The translations under genes were made by a program, and so were the position numbers. From Scleroderma bovista (Eukaryota > Basidiomycota > Agaricomycetes > Boletales > Sclerodermataceae), in NCBI GenBank assembly GCA_037178675.1, contig JAYMGJ010000300.1, positions 1 through 64,000 of the forward strand: a DNA stretch of 64,000 nucleotides, given 5' to 3'. Numbering within the stretch: the stretch's first letter is position 1; each line of letters starts with the position of its first letter. The notes beneath the pieces were generated by a model. It was not told the DNA's origin, made no database searches, and saw only the letters and a program-made list of their open reading frames with translations. Shown here piece by piece: positions 46,977 to 59,184 of the stretch.

Positions 46977-49223
46977 TCAGTCGTAAGGATGAAATAGAAA
47001 ATGGAGCATCTCTAAGTCGTGATCCTTCAAAATTTCCATTCCATCTTGTGCACCACTAGGACGACGGACCATCTCTCGATTCACGAGTCTGGGATAACGA
47101 GTTTTATGAACCTCGCCGGCCCAATCAAAGTCGATCAGCATGAAGTCCTTTGTTTTGTCTTGTGCATCGTGTCGCACGAAGAGGTTGACATCCCGTAGGT
47201 CGCCATGCACGTAGCCCTCATTGTGCAAATCATCAATTAGTGCGGTGACAGCTTCCTCCAGCGACTTTAGGTCCAAAGAGGGATAGATGTGAGGGATGAA
47301 ATGCCTATACGAGCCAGTAGGCGAGTTAGGGTAAATGTCAAGAGCACCCATAACCACCATATACCATGCCCCGGGTAATTTCTCATAGGCAATAAGTTCG
47401 GGAGCATGTCCCTTGCGTGCGCAGAAACGGTGCACCTCGGGTGAGTACCTTCTGACGAACTTGATGCAGATTGGCACTCCGCAGTCCGTCTTCCCGAAGA
47501 AAACCAGGTTATTCCTGAAGTCCTGTTTCATACTGTACGTGAATGTCTGGCTATTGTTGTTTGAATCTGTATAGTATCGCCGATAGGGACAGGCCGGAGA
47601 CCAGGTCGGGGATTCGAGACACAGAATTGGCTTTGAGTACATATCTTTGAGTTTCTCGAGTGCAATCTTGAGGGCACCGAAAGTGCGGGCCGCCATTTCT
47701 TGCATGTCGTTTGTTGGGTGGCAAAATAAGGGAATTATCGGCACGAGGGCATCATACTGGATTTTCGTAGTGAAAGCAGATCCAGCTATGCCCACACAGG
47801 CACCTAATCGGAATCAACAAAAAAATCTCAAATACATAATAAATCAACTAAAACTTACCGAACACAACAATGTGAAAACAGGGAAGGACTGAACGAAGTC
47901 CCGTGACATTATCTGTGCTATTGTCCAGCTGTTCGATAAATTGGTGGTAATGTATTAATCCCTGTGCGAACGGGTCGTTATTGTCGGTTCCCATCTCATT
48001 CGTACCCACTGCTATCGCTACTAAGAACTTCCCCGCCACCAGGTAACCATCCGTTATAAATTGGGTTGAACCAGCTGTTGCAGTGTAGGAGGAGAACAAA
48101 CTCCTGAACGTCTCCATTCGTTCCTTCACTGAGAAATAGGAGCGGGACATCTGGCGTGATAGCTCATGAACAAAGCGACTATCTTCACCAGTTGGTTTGT
48201 AAGCCCGACAATCATCCACAAACTGGGAAAAAATGGGCTCCAGAAGGGTGACCGGAACAGGATCATGGGCTTCAAAAGGAAGATGGCAAAGGTAGACGTT
48301 GTTCTTCTGTGTTTCAGAGAATTTTGTTAGACTTGCACCAATTAACGGGGTCTCAGCACTATTCTTCCTGAGATATGTGGCTCGTTCTTCCATCAGTGAC
48401 ACCACTTGACCTTAGAATCGACATGAGACCACGTTCATCGGTCAGAAAGTGGCAGGAACAGAATACGCACGTGGAAGTGGCAGCCGGACAATAACATGTA
48501 GGTACCTCTTCTCGGGAACACGGGGAAAGATCTCGGTCAGTTTCTGCAGAGGGTCTAAGGGTTCCTTTCCAACAAGGTTCGGATCAAGGTTCGGATCATC
48601 GATCTGTTGCTGGAACTCGTCGTTTCCGGGAAGCGAAGCCCGATAGAGCCACAGCTGGATCACGGAGATGTGGTCAAATTCTGGACTTTTCTTGTTCTTG
48701 ACGAAAACCTTCAGATCAAAGACTCTCTTGTTTTTGTCGATGGTGATGGAGAAAATTCGTCGGAGTGGGTCATCATATGAATGGACTAGACAATTGAGGG
48801 TAATAAGTTCAGGGAATATTACCCGCAATTCCGAAAGTACGACTAAAAGTAGCGAAAGAGGCCCATTAATATGGTGTCAACTTTGGTAAAGGCGGACACC
48901 GCACCAACAATAATATGAAGTTGCTGATGTAGTGGAGCCGAGAAGATTGCAGATAGTTGTATTGTAGGCTGTAAGGGATCTTTGGAGCCGAGGACGCCCT
49001 TGAGAATGTCGGGCTCGAGCTGGGCGTTGATAGGTAGGGAAATGTCATAGAGAGCCAAGTCGTCATCATCGATGTTGCAGACTTCGCTTGATTTCTCATT
49101 CTTGATCACTTTTATAAGAGTACTGGCGGTATCCGTGCTCGCGATCTCGACTTGGAAGATATGATGCGTTGCACCAACGACGGTGCAGTTGAGGGAGAGT
49201 GCATTGGACCATCCTATGGGCAT
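46977..49223 (-). CDS. Crinkler-type protein: two ubiquitin-like N-modules plus kinase-like domain
   Basis: Four exons fit phase: 49223-48905, 48842-48471, 48410-47859, 47803-46977; 689 aa. Two related modules lie in tandem: LSLNCTVVGATHHIFQVEI...LHIIV and LITLNCLVHSYDDPLRRIFSITI...YLHVIVRLPLP. Both match the Crinkler N-terminal ubiquitin-like fold, including the KxPLxPxxxLxxIF segment. A middle region (about 235-415) has no motif I know. The C-terminal domain has ICIKFVRRYS, WYMVVM, YVHGDLRDVNLFV near residue 610 and LIDFDWAGEV, that is a protein-kinase-like catalytic loop and metal site, as in many basidiomycete Crinkler-like proteins. Role in this fungus unknown; defence or inter-strain conflict is discussed for the family. 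Confidence 0.75.
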
Positions 49224-50389
49224 GTGGATTCACTGGCAGACAGGCAGGAGACGGAGCGGGCTGCATCACAGGGACACGATATGATATGTGGTTCAAATAT
49301 CAATTAGTAGGAATGGTTGAGGAGCACAACACGAAATATTTTCCCCTATTCAATTACAGTACACCCCTTATCGGGTACAGTTGTGTCAAAGCCGCGGCCT
49401 CAACAAGCACAGATTGCAGCATTACTACATACTAGGTGAGCTGAAAATGAGATGGAGGACACCCCTGGATTCTTCAAATTCAGCCAAGAAATCCGACGAG
49501 TAAACGATGCATGTGTCCCAGTGGTCGGATGCTTGCGTACATATACTAATCGGCGGCTGTTCACCAGAACTAGGTGGTTCCCTGAGATCAGAACAGGGAG
49601 ATGTTGGTTATACAACTGCAGGGTTAGTGCTCGCAAGTTGATATGGGGTCGTTTAGGTGCGGCGTTGGACACGAACTTGTCACATTTGGTCTCTGCAGAA
49701 GGATGATCCGTATGTCCATCTAATACCTCGCAAATGGTGCGTTTACGGCTTGTGCTACTGGCGTTGGGCTGGCATCGACCTTTGGTGGGGCTTGCTGAAC
49801 GGACGGTAGATGTTAGAGGGTGTCTTTATACTACCATCAATACCGTTTTCTAATTGGATGTAACATGGGATATCTCTCCGAGAAAGAAGATTTCGATTGA
49901 TCAACCTGCGATGGAAAAGTTTGTAAGAGCGGCAGGAGGGGCAACAAAGCGTTTTGTTGGTCTTGGATAGCTTTCTGTTGGTTGAGCTTCTATGCATAAA
50001 TTGTATGCGATTGAAATAGCTACCGGAGTAGGTTGGACTATCAAAGGTGTTACATCCTACTGAGCTGTCGTGGATGTTATTTACATAAAAAATGCACCCT
50101 ATCACAGGATAAGAACGACCCCTGTCAACGACAGGCTACGATGTTCGATGCGGTAAAAATCCAACATTTGTTGATGAAGCAATAGAAGACCACAGTTGCC
50201 ATACTGAAGAACTCGGCCGTCGGTACTTGCTGGTGCTGAACAAATTTCTGCCGGGCTCTAGATTCAACGGTTGCATTAAGAAAATCGATTGTGACCTAGC
50301 TCGGGTGAGCTGATAAGGATATAACAGTGTACTGTTCAATAGTCCCTCCCTAGATAATCATCGGTATGTCCGCTGCACCACTCTAGTAC
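49224..50389. other. Intergenic, no gene seen
   Basis: 1.17 kb. A minus ORF of 116 codons (50105-49755), Cys/Asn/Arg-rich, has no recognisable content. The right end holds the 3' flank of carboxypeptidase copy 2. Confidence 0.4.
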
Positions 50390-52626
50390 CTACGCTGAAT
50401 GCAGCTGTTCGCCACGAATGATCTGAGAAAATATTTCCAATGCAGCAGCTGGCTGGAACGCAGGCTGATGTTCTGTCAGCCCAGTGAACCTCGATCAAAG
50501 AAACTAAACACCCACTACTTCGTGACCAGCGCCATAGACCCTCCTGACAGCACAAATATAATTCAGTTGAAGTTAATGCCGTGGTAGTAAGAGCCTACTT
50601 ACGCAAAGGAAAATTTGTCAAGATTCGCTACGGATGCGATAGTGACTCCATCGAGGGTTATATTGGTAAGGGGAAGGTTATTGAACACGTCCCTGCCATA
50701 CCAGTTCATTTGAAGGACGGATGCATAAACCTAGGATCGACCAAGGGATCAAAAGAGGCATGCAGGTAACTCGGAATTCACATACACCAACCCAATTGCA
50801 ACTAGATGCAAGAGTTGTGTCAAGGAGATGGCATGTCAAATTATGAAAATCCCCTTACATGAGATCAGTGTCGCCAGCCTATCGTAGTCAGCCAATTTTA
50901 TCCAGTTCCAGTTCCAGAGGACAAGTCGGTCAGATCATCGTTTGCAACGGTGTGCATTAATCATACCCATATTAAGATCTTCATACCGGTGTTTGCTAGG
51001 TTGGATAGCTCTGGTAAAAAGGTCCTGGCATCCTAGAAATAAGCAACACATCAGGATGATGGCAGTCTTGTCACTGTCAGTATATGTACATCACCCGTAT
51101 TAATGACGCGGTAGTATGGTGCATCGGGGCATTGGCCATAGTTGGACTCCGCACCAATTTTCTTCATAACAGCTGGGGTGTGAAGATAGTCGACGTAGTA
51201 TTCCGGAGGGAAAAGTGCTGAAGAATTCTGTTGAAGATCATATGCGTCATAGTTTCCCATGGCTGGAACAAAGACATATTTTCCCTATGGAATTTATTAG
51301 GGGAAGCCGTACCATGTACGGACACACGCACACAGTAATTGTCAGCCTTGAGGCAAATCGCATTCGAAGACAAAGAGTTCCCTGCAGCATAGCAAGCTTT
51401 CTGTTGGTCCACGCAGCCGCCGTTATTCCACAGAGCGTGTGAGATGTTCTTTAAAACAGCATCGGACAAGAGTTGTCCATATCCGGGCGCATTCTTCATG
51501 AAATTGTAGTAGGCAATGTTCTGAATTAGGGGGTCGATCCATCCACTGCGCAAGGATTGGCAATTAACCACCAGCATCGGTATAGCCCATAGAATAATTA
51601 CTTGTTGATTAACAGTGCACTGACCACAATGGTCTCCGCCTTGAGAGTACCTTGAGCTATTTTGGCATTCTGCTCGTTAAAGTAGGTGACAAAGGCGGGT
51701 CCATAGTGACCACCGTAGCTCTCCGTAGAGAATATGAACCTTCCGATAACTGACTTGAGAGAGAGCCAATGTATATCAAAGGCGCAAGACTTACTCCCGG
51801 CTGGCATAATCATCAAATGCTTTGCTCTCGAACAGAACTTGGAACGCCTGCCAAACGAAAGGCGCTGCTGCTGCGGTGCTGTTGACAGTATCGGTACCAT
51901 ACGAGAAGCCGGTTCCTATTGGCTGGTCGATATAGATCACTTTCGTACGAAAAAGGATCAAATTTTAAATGCTTTCTCGAATTGACATGAATCTGAACCC
52001 ACTATTGCTCACGTTGTTCCAGCTGTACAGGCGTTCAGTTCGCTTACCACCTGGACCCAGATAGAACATCACCTGTAAGGGTTGAGGTATGTAGTCTTTC
52101 CATCAGCGTTGACTTGGCATGGTCCATTCTCTAGAAAGGAGCTATAATTGCATCGTGGGACAGAATGTATGTACACACCTTGGAAGAGACCGATCATGGA
52201 AGAACACCCCGGTCCCCCATTTAACCTGGGTGGAAATAATATGAACTCGCGATAATTATCGGCTTGCTATTAATATCGTACCAGAGAGTGAAGGGCGCTG
52301 CCTCAGGTGAGTGGCGAGCCTCGAAGAACCAAAACCACTATTGCAGGTGAGGCGTAGTAGTGTCACGCCACCACAAAAAAGCTCACCATGGACATGTTTT
52401 TCCCTACCTCTACATAGCCTGAATACTGGTTTACTCCTGGTGTCGTCTCGCATATACCGGAGTTCTTGACATAACGGAGTTTGGTGTCCTTGAACTTCTG
52501 AGAGGTAAACCTGATGGATAGTGACTCGTGGCCAAGGTCATTGACAGTGCCAATGAACACGGCCTTGACCACGGCCGTGCTCACGATAGCTACGATGCTG
52601 GATAGGACCAGACGGTGGAGATGCAT
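50390..52626 (-). CDS. Serine carboxypeptidase (S10), copy 2
   Basis: Secreted or vacuolar S10 peptidase that removes C-terminal residues. About 480 aa expected from exon-by-exon match to copy 3. Signal peptide [22 protein letters not shown], then [38 protein letters not shown], catalytic Ser in [30 protein letters not shown], and catalytic His in VYGAGHEV, ending [24 protein letters not shown]. No stop or frameshift found. Introns are short and sit where they do in copies 1 and 3. I checked the main junctions but not the total length base by base. Confidence 0.85.
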
Positions 52627-53195
52627 TCGGGTGGGAAAGACTGTGCCTTAGTACCAGTAATGCTGGTGAGCTTAGTAGCACCGCAAGGGCACATCAACGT
52701 TTCAACCGTGGAAAGCTCATCACATTATGACATGGTGGTTGCGATGGGTACACAAGACTTGATCTAATCCGACATAATTAGATTACAGACGGATCAGCCG
52801 CCTTCGCATAGTGACGGCCCGTAATGGCTCCAAGATTGGTTTCCTAATACATCAGCGCTGGGTCTTCCATCATTCATGTAAGTGGTCGGCAGGGTCGGCA
52901 ATCATTGGCTTTGTCCAACCCATCTTGCTATAATTACCAAGGTGCAGACATCTTCGTGTGATTTGAGGTCATGGACCGTGCAAGTACTGTTAGTCATCGT
53001 AATCCTTTCGAGAGGCCGTCAATAAGTCTGCACAGCAATTTGCGCCATTTGCTTCCTGCATTTACCCTCCGCTGCATAGACATGGAATATTGATATTACT
53101 CTACTAAGTAAAATTCTGTGTCAGCTTGCTCACCTCCGTCCTCATTATTTATACAGGTAGTACGAACACTGGTATATCGGCTTTTCGCCCATACT
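52627..53195. other. Intergenic, no gene seen
   Basis: 570 bp between carboxypeptidase copies 2 and 3. The first 100 bp resemble the flank of copy 1. No ORF of note. Confidence 0.45.
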
Positions 53196-55387
53196 TTACA
53201 AGGAGTGCAGCTGCTCCCCACGAATAATCTGGGAAAAAATCTCTAGCGCTGCTGCTGGCCGGAACGCGGGCTATATTGTTTCAGTCACGGCCTTGGTGAG
53301 TGAAGGAAGTACATACCACTTGGTGACCAGCACCATAGACCCTCCTGTGGAAGCGTAATTTGGTCGAGTTTAATGCAAATGATAACAATGGGGAAGGGCG
53401 CACGCATAGGAGAAATTGTCAACATTCACCACGGAGGCAATGGGTGTTCCGTTAAGAGTAATGTTGGAAAGGGGAGTACTGTTCAATTTGTCCTTGCCAT
53501 ACCATTTCATAGCGCGAGCGGCAGCATAGCCCTTTAGAGGAAAAACAACATATAGGCGAAGCACGGGGGAGACGCTAACGAATCACTCACACCAACCCAG
53601 TTACAGCTGAATTGAACGGAAATCGGTCAAGGAAATCTCGGGAAAGATAGTGCACGACATACATGATATCAGTATCACCGGCCTGGTAAAAAAAATTGAG
53701 GGGCTGTCTACTTATTGGAAAAGGAGTTATGATCCACATACCCACATCAAGATCTTCAGTTTAGAGTCTGCTAAAGCTGACAATTGTGGCAATAACGTAC
53801 GGCCTTGCTGGAACACAAGACTTGGCATGGATGGTAATAACGAAAATAGAATTGAAGCTCACATCGCCTGTGTTCAACATAAGGTTGAATGCATCATCTG
53901 AACACTCTTGATATTGCGCTTCGGCACCAATTTTGTTCATGACATCCGTTCGATTCAGGTAGTCGCCGTAGTACTCTGGTGGGAAAAACGCCGAAGAGTT
54001 TTGCAGAAGATCGTATGCGTCCCTATCTCCTGTAGCGGGAGTGGCTACGAATTGATTCTGTGGAGGTATGGAGCCAGTCTTATATCTTGAAAGGATGTGA
54101 CACTCACACAGTATTGATAGGCGTCCGAACAAACCGCATCCGAAGACGAAGAGTTACCAGCAGCATAGCAAGACTCCTCCTGATCCACGCAACCACCTTT
54201 ACTCCACAGCGCTTGCGAAACGTTTGCCAAAGCTGCATTCGACACAAGTTGCCCATAGCCAGGGGCGTCCTTTGCAAAAGTATAGTACGCTTCGGACTGG
54301 ATCAAGGGATCATACCATCCGCTAGATATGAGGTAAGCACCTGAAAGTGGATGGACGACGGCTTAGAGATTACTTGTTGATCAATAGCGCGCTGACAAAA
54401 AGCAGCTCGCCATTGGCAATAGCACCACTTCCGATCTTGGCATTCTGTTCATCGAAGTAGGAAACGAAAGCAGGACCATAGTGCCCTCCATAGCTCTCTG
54501 TAGCGAAAATGAATCTAACCATATTGCTAGTTGAAAAGACGGGTGATATATGAATTAAACCTACTCGCGACTGGAGTACGAGGAAAATGCCTGGCTCTCA
54601 AACAGTACTTGGAAGGCCGTCCAGACAAACGTAGCTGCAACCCAAGTGGTGTTTGCGGCATCTGTACCATAGGAAAAGCCGACGCCGATTGGTTGGTCGA
54701 TATATATCACTTGAACAAGTAGATTCTAGCGCATACGCTTCACGTCAGTCGCACGTCACGTACTGTTGCTCACGTTGTTCCAGCTGGGAAAAGGGATAGG
54801 TATTAGATGCCATGGCTCTCAAAGGAGCAACTTCGCGAATTACCTATATGAGTTAAGATATGTTTTCCCAGCAGGATTGACGTGACAAGGTCCATTTTCT
54901 GTAAAAGTCTGATCCCGCTAGTCTTGGAAGATTGAAGTATCACGCCATTTACCTTGGAAAAGCCCAATCATGGAAGAACAGCCAGGTCCACCGTTGAGCC
55001 TGATCTATCATGGAGAGATATTCACGAGCCAGTGGGACAGAGGCTTACCAGAGAGTAAAGGGAGCTGTTTCTGGGGAATTCCGCGCCTCGAAAAACCAGA
55101 ACCACTGACTTGCATGTAAGGACTGGGAAGGATAACGCTGTACAGAAGCAAACCATAGACATATTTTTTCCGACTGTGATATATCCTGAGTACTGAGTGA
55201 CCCCGGGCGTGGTCTCGCAGATTCCAGAATTCATCACGTAGCGCAAATTGGTATCCTCAAACCTCGTGGACTTGAAGTGGACGGACACGCCCTGAACACT
55301 GGCACCAGCCCCAATGGAGGCAGCATTAGTCAAGACCACCCCTACAACTAGCGTGACGGTGGACCGAATCAAGGAAGTGAGACGCAT
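53196..55387 (-). CDS. Serine carboxypeptidase (S10), copy 3
   Basis: Fifteen exons, all phases correct: 55387-55154, 55104-55049, 54999-54953, 54898-54844, 54783-54764, 54709-54565, 54514-54374, 54321-54108, 54057-53863, 53807-53742, 53682-53663, 53606-53591, 53531-53404, 53344-53317, 53270-53196; 479 aa. Signal peptide MRLTSLIRSTVTLVVGVVL. The GGPGCSS oxyanion segment, Ser193 in [13 protein letters not shown] at 393-396 and His453 in VYGAGHQV form the S10 catalytic set. The Cys-rich insert (GGCVDQEESCYAAGN) is as in the other copies. It is the most diverged of the three and intact. Two exons are only 16 and 20 bp long. Confidence 0.9.
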
Positions 55388-56138
55388 AAGTTCCAAGCGA
55401 TATGGGGAGGGGGAACTGGGTGAATTCAACTTGTGGACTTGTGTTCCATGTTACATAACTACGGACGAACCTCGCTTCGGGTGTTCACCAAGATAGCGTC
55501 GATGATATTGCCCATCATAAACCACTGGGAAACTAATGCCAGGCAACAACCTGCGGCCCGGAGGTTTGCAATGGTCAGGCTCAGTCTAATACGTGGGTCC
55601 TAGTAGTCAATCCCCTACGCACTTGCCTAAGCTTAGGTACAATTGAATACTAAGAGTCCACTGAGAATGGATGGGCATCCTTCTAGATTGGAACTTCTAT
55701 AAATAATACTATTACGGAATAATAATATGCTGTGAATGCCACTGGAGCCACTGAGCGTTCATGCGGAACTTTGCCCAGCTCGAGTGTTGCAGGGGTCCAC
55801 TTAGGGTCTGGCTTTGGGAGACTACAAATCCACAAGACCATGGTACACATAGGCCTTGTCCCTGCGCAGGGACCGCGTGTGGTGTCCTCAACTCAGTTGC
55901 AATGTATCCACATGTGGGCCGCTGTCCGCGAGGTAGAGGGTGAGGTGTAAACGTTTAAACGGCCATGCTCATGGGTAAATTCAAGCCTGTCTTATCCTCA
56001 CTCTTGTCATCAGGCTCAATAGCTCCAACCAACCATTATATATACTCCGTCTGATTAGTATCGCTAACGAGCCATCAGCCACACAGTAAGCCAACCAACC
56101 ACGTACCCACCCCACTAATCATTGGAAACCCCCATCGT
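55388..56138. other. Intergenic, no gene seen
   Basis: 750 bp. Contains the upstream region of carboxypeptidase copy 3 (minus) and the 3' flank of the GH5 gene (minus). Short ORFs at 55732-55950 are not supported. Confidence 0.5.
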
Positions 56139-59126
56139 TCACATATAAAACTTGACCTTGATAAAAACAAACATGCCAATAAAAACCACCAAACCAGAAA
56201 TGATGAGTTCCCCGAAATCTCCCCAGAATGTATTGACGTTGAAGGTAGCGCGCAAAGGAGGCCACACCGACACGGTGACCCTGCGCACCTTGCCCAATGA
56301 CGCTGATTCAACCCCATGGACAATGAAGAGGGTCTGCCGCGACTCGTCGTGGACATAACTATCCTCTGGTTCCAACCCCTTGACTTTCAGCTTACGTCCG
56401 TGGGTTAGCAGCGAAGGTACAAATATTTCGGTTTCTCTAGCAGTGCGAGTTCCTTGCCTCGTGGTATCCGACGCCTTCCATTCGAAAGTGAATTGTCCAG
56501 TGTTCATTTCGTACTCAAATCGTATAGGCATACCAGCGGTCTTCGTTGGATATGGCCTCACGATTGCACTGAGGATCCGGGCCCCGTTGTCCAATGTGAA
56601 TGAGGTCTGATGGAAGTCAAGCAACGAAGGAGGCAAGGCCCGCCGACGACTGAACCAGGAAAAGTTTTCCCCGTTCCAGTCATCACCTTGTACATCATTG
56701 TTATCAGGGTTGTAGTTCCACAAGCTGCAAGAATTTATGAGGCAATACTCAAGCGGAAGGAATGATTGACCCACGCGAAATTAGCCAAGGAACGTTCTAA
56801 GCCCACCATCATAGCATCCATCATTCGGTATTGCCACCGCCAATCTTCAATTTCGAATGCCTCCTTTGCGCTAGGCGCGTTCGCGGATGATTAGGACATG
56901 GAATTTTTCACACTGATGACTTACTTCATGTCTATGGGTATTCCACATTCTCCAATGAGAACCGGGACGTCCCCGAGGACCGCGTGAGCAGAATCGACAA
57001 TGTTCCGTATCTGTTGGGAGTAATTGTCCCGGACACCTTGTTGGCCCCAATAAAATGCTTGAAGCGGAAAAATTCCCTGGAACCGCTGTCACATGGAAGG
57101 AAGTCAGACAAAATATGATGATGTCCTACCCTAGACAGCCCCTGCACATTCACCGTGAAATCGACGAATTTCTTGGAAAAGAGGGTGTACAGGTCGTACC
57201 TGCATCACACGTAAGATATCGCAACGATGTAAAGACTTGTATCCCACCAATGAGGAGCAAAAATCATATTTGGAATCTGGTTTTCCTTGGTCCATGATGG
57301 AGGGCAAAACTATGCAGGCGGGTCAGTCACCGTGTTCGACGACAAGCCGAAATATTACTTCATTGGGGATTGGTTCGACAAAAAGCATCGTTTCCTTGGA
57401 GGCTACACTAAGAATGCGTTCCGACCAGCGCCTCAGGAATGGATAGTAAAAATCCGTGTACCAATCAACCTGCGTTTCTAGTTCTGCGGCTGGTGGGGTA
57501 TAAGAGAACCAAAGAACACACCTTGCGACCTGTCGCCGGATCTTTCACAAAGTAGTTCTCCCGCAACACAACGCCTTCGTTTTTGACCTTGTCCCAACCC
57601 CACACGCTATGCATTTCCCAAACGCATCTACCCTCGGTGGGACCATCGATCCTCCAGGCATTGCGGCTGGCAGAGTTGAGCACGCTGTTGGAAGTGAGGC
57701 GCGTAGGCATAGGGAATGATCTCGTCCAATGCGACACCAGGGTGGGGTATCCAGCACCAAGCATGAAAGACTGGAAAGCGGAGGCTGTGGCAAGGTTACT
57801 CCTCCGCACAAAAGAGGCTTGAGAACACACTTACGAACGTAAGAAAGGTGTAAATCTGTGTTGTAATCGAACTGGTAAAGGGAAGGAAGGTCTATGTAGC
57901 CTCTGTGAGGTTCATTCATTATCTACATAATGGTAAATGTCCGTTCGGGGGAGCTAATGAGGTACTAACCTCGAAGCCTAGTACCCCTTCTACACCACCG
58001 AGGGTTTGAACGACCACGGCATACATGTCGAGAAAAGCATCCTGGAGGAATTGCTGAACAGATTTCGACGTGCCATCCGGCGCCGTGATCTTCAATTTCG
58101 GAGCAAACACATCGCCGCCCCAAAAGCATGTTCTACAAAAAAAACACACTTTGAGCCCCCTGTACAAGTGTGTGTGGTAGAGCTCCACCTACGCCATGGT
58201 AGCAGCGGCCAGCTTCTGGTAGCCGCATGGCCAGATTCCGCGCTCAGCCTCGACATGGCCGCCACCCTTGACTCCGAGGAGCCACGCCGCGCCTGATTCT
58301 TCCAGCGCATGCAAGTCGAATCCTATAGCTTCCAGCGTCCAAGCCGGTGCGCCAGATCCTCCCGAATACCTCGACCAGACATCTTGGTGGATATCTATGA
58401 TTGCCACCAGTCCGTACTGCGGAAGGAGGGACAGAAGTTTCCTGACATATGACAGGTATTCCATGTCATACACGCCCCTGCATGGAACTATACGTTAGAC
58501 TGCTATCACGTCGTGTTTGAGGGGGCACATACGCTCCTGCGTGCTCGACGGCCTCCCATGTCATCACGAACCGTACTGAGGAGAACGATCAGTCATCTAA
58601 TAGTGCCACACCGATATGCCTAGTTTACTTAGAGACAGTCCCCACCTCCTCAACCTCGCAAAGTGTTGGGGGGCTTCTTCTAGAGGGAACGGCCGACCGA
58701 CGAAGGTGACGGTATGATGGTCGTGGGGAAACGATTCATGTTTGTGATCGACTGGTCTATGTGCGATTGTCATAAGAAAGAAAGGCCCGTCGAGCGGGCA
58801 GGAAAGTCGACTGACACTTTGCTGTTTCCCGCTACATTCACGCCTCGCAAGCTGCAGACACGTCCATACGCGTCGACAAAGTGCCGGCCTTGTATGCGCA
58901 GCTGTCCGCCAGTACCTGCGGGCGACCAGTCATGCGCATAGGTCGAGCCTGAGCCGGGGGCATAGTCTTCCAAGCAAGATGGATGCACAGGTATCTAGAT
59001 AGGTGATGGTAACGGTGGATGTCCGACACAGCGAAACATGATGCGCACCGAGATTTGTGGGGTATCCTCCTCTGCAGAGGTGTTCTCTAGCAGTTCAAAC
59101 GACTCCTCTGAAGTTGTGCGGTCCAT
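56139..59126 (-). CDS. GH5_12-type steryl-glucosidase/glucosylceramidase, membrane-anchored
   Basis: Fourteen exons: 59126-59049, 58994-58816, 58756-58629, 58575-58533, 58477-58193, 58132-57970, 57922-57835, 57784-57522, 57469-57359, 57309-57248, 57199-57130, 57076-56925, 56870-56775, 56724-56139; all in phase, 767 aa. Fungal relatives (EGCrP1/EGCrP2, Egh1) hydrolyse glucosylceramide or ergosteryl glucoside. Landmarks: [62 protein letters not shown]. Glu296 in IMNEP is the acid/base and Glu533 in LIGECGIP the nucleophile. A C-terminal helix ([16 protein letters not shown]) suggests membrane attachment. The start is uncertain: ATG at 59126 or at 59186. Confidence 0.88.
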
Positions 59127-59184
59127 GGATTTGTGCTGCGCGGTGATACGGATTTGGTCAAGCCGCAAGCGGTGTTCCCAAGTC

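Noticed and set aside
47848..48828. Crinkler region as two or three separate small genes
   Set aside because: All three junctions fit splice signals and phase, giving one continuous 689-aa product.
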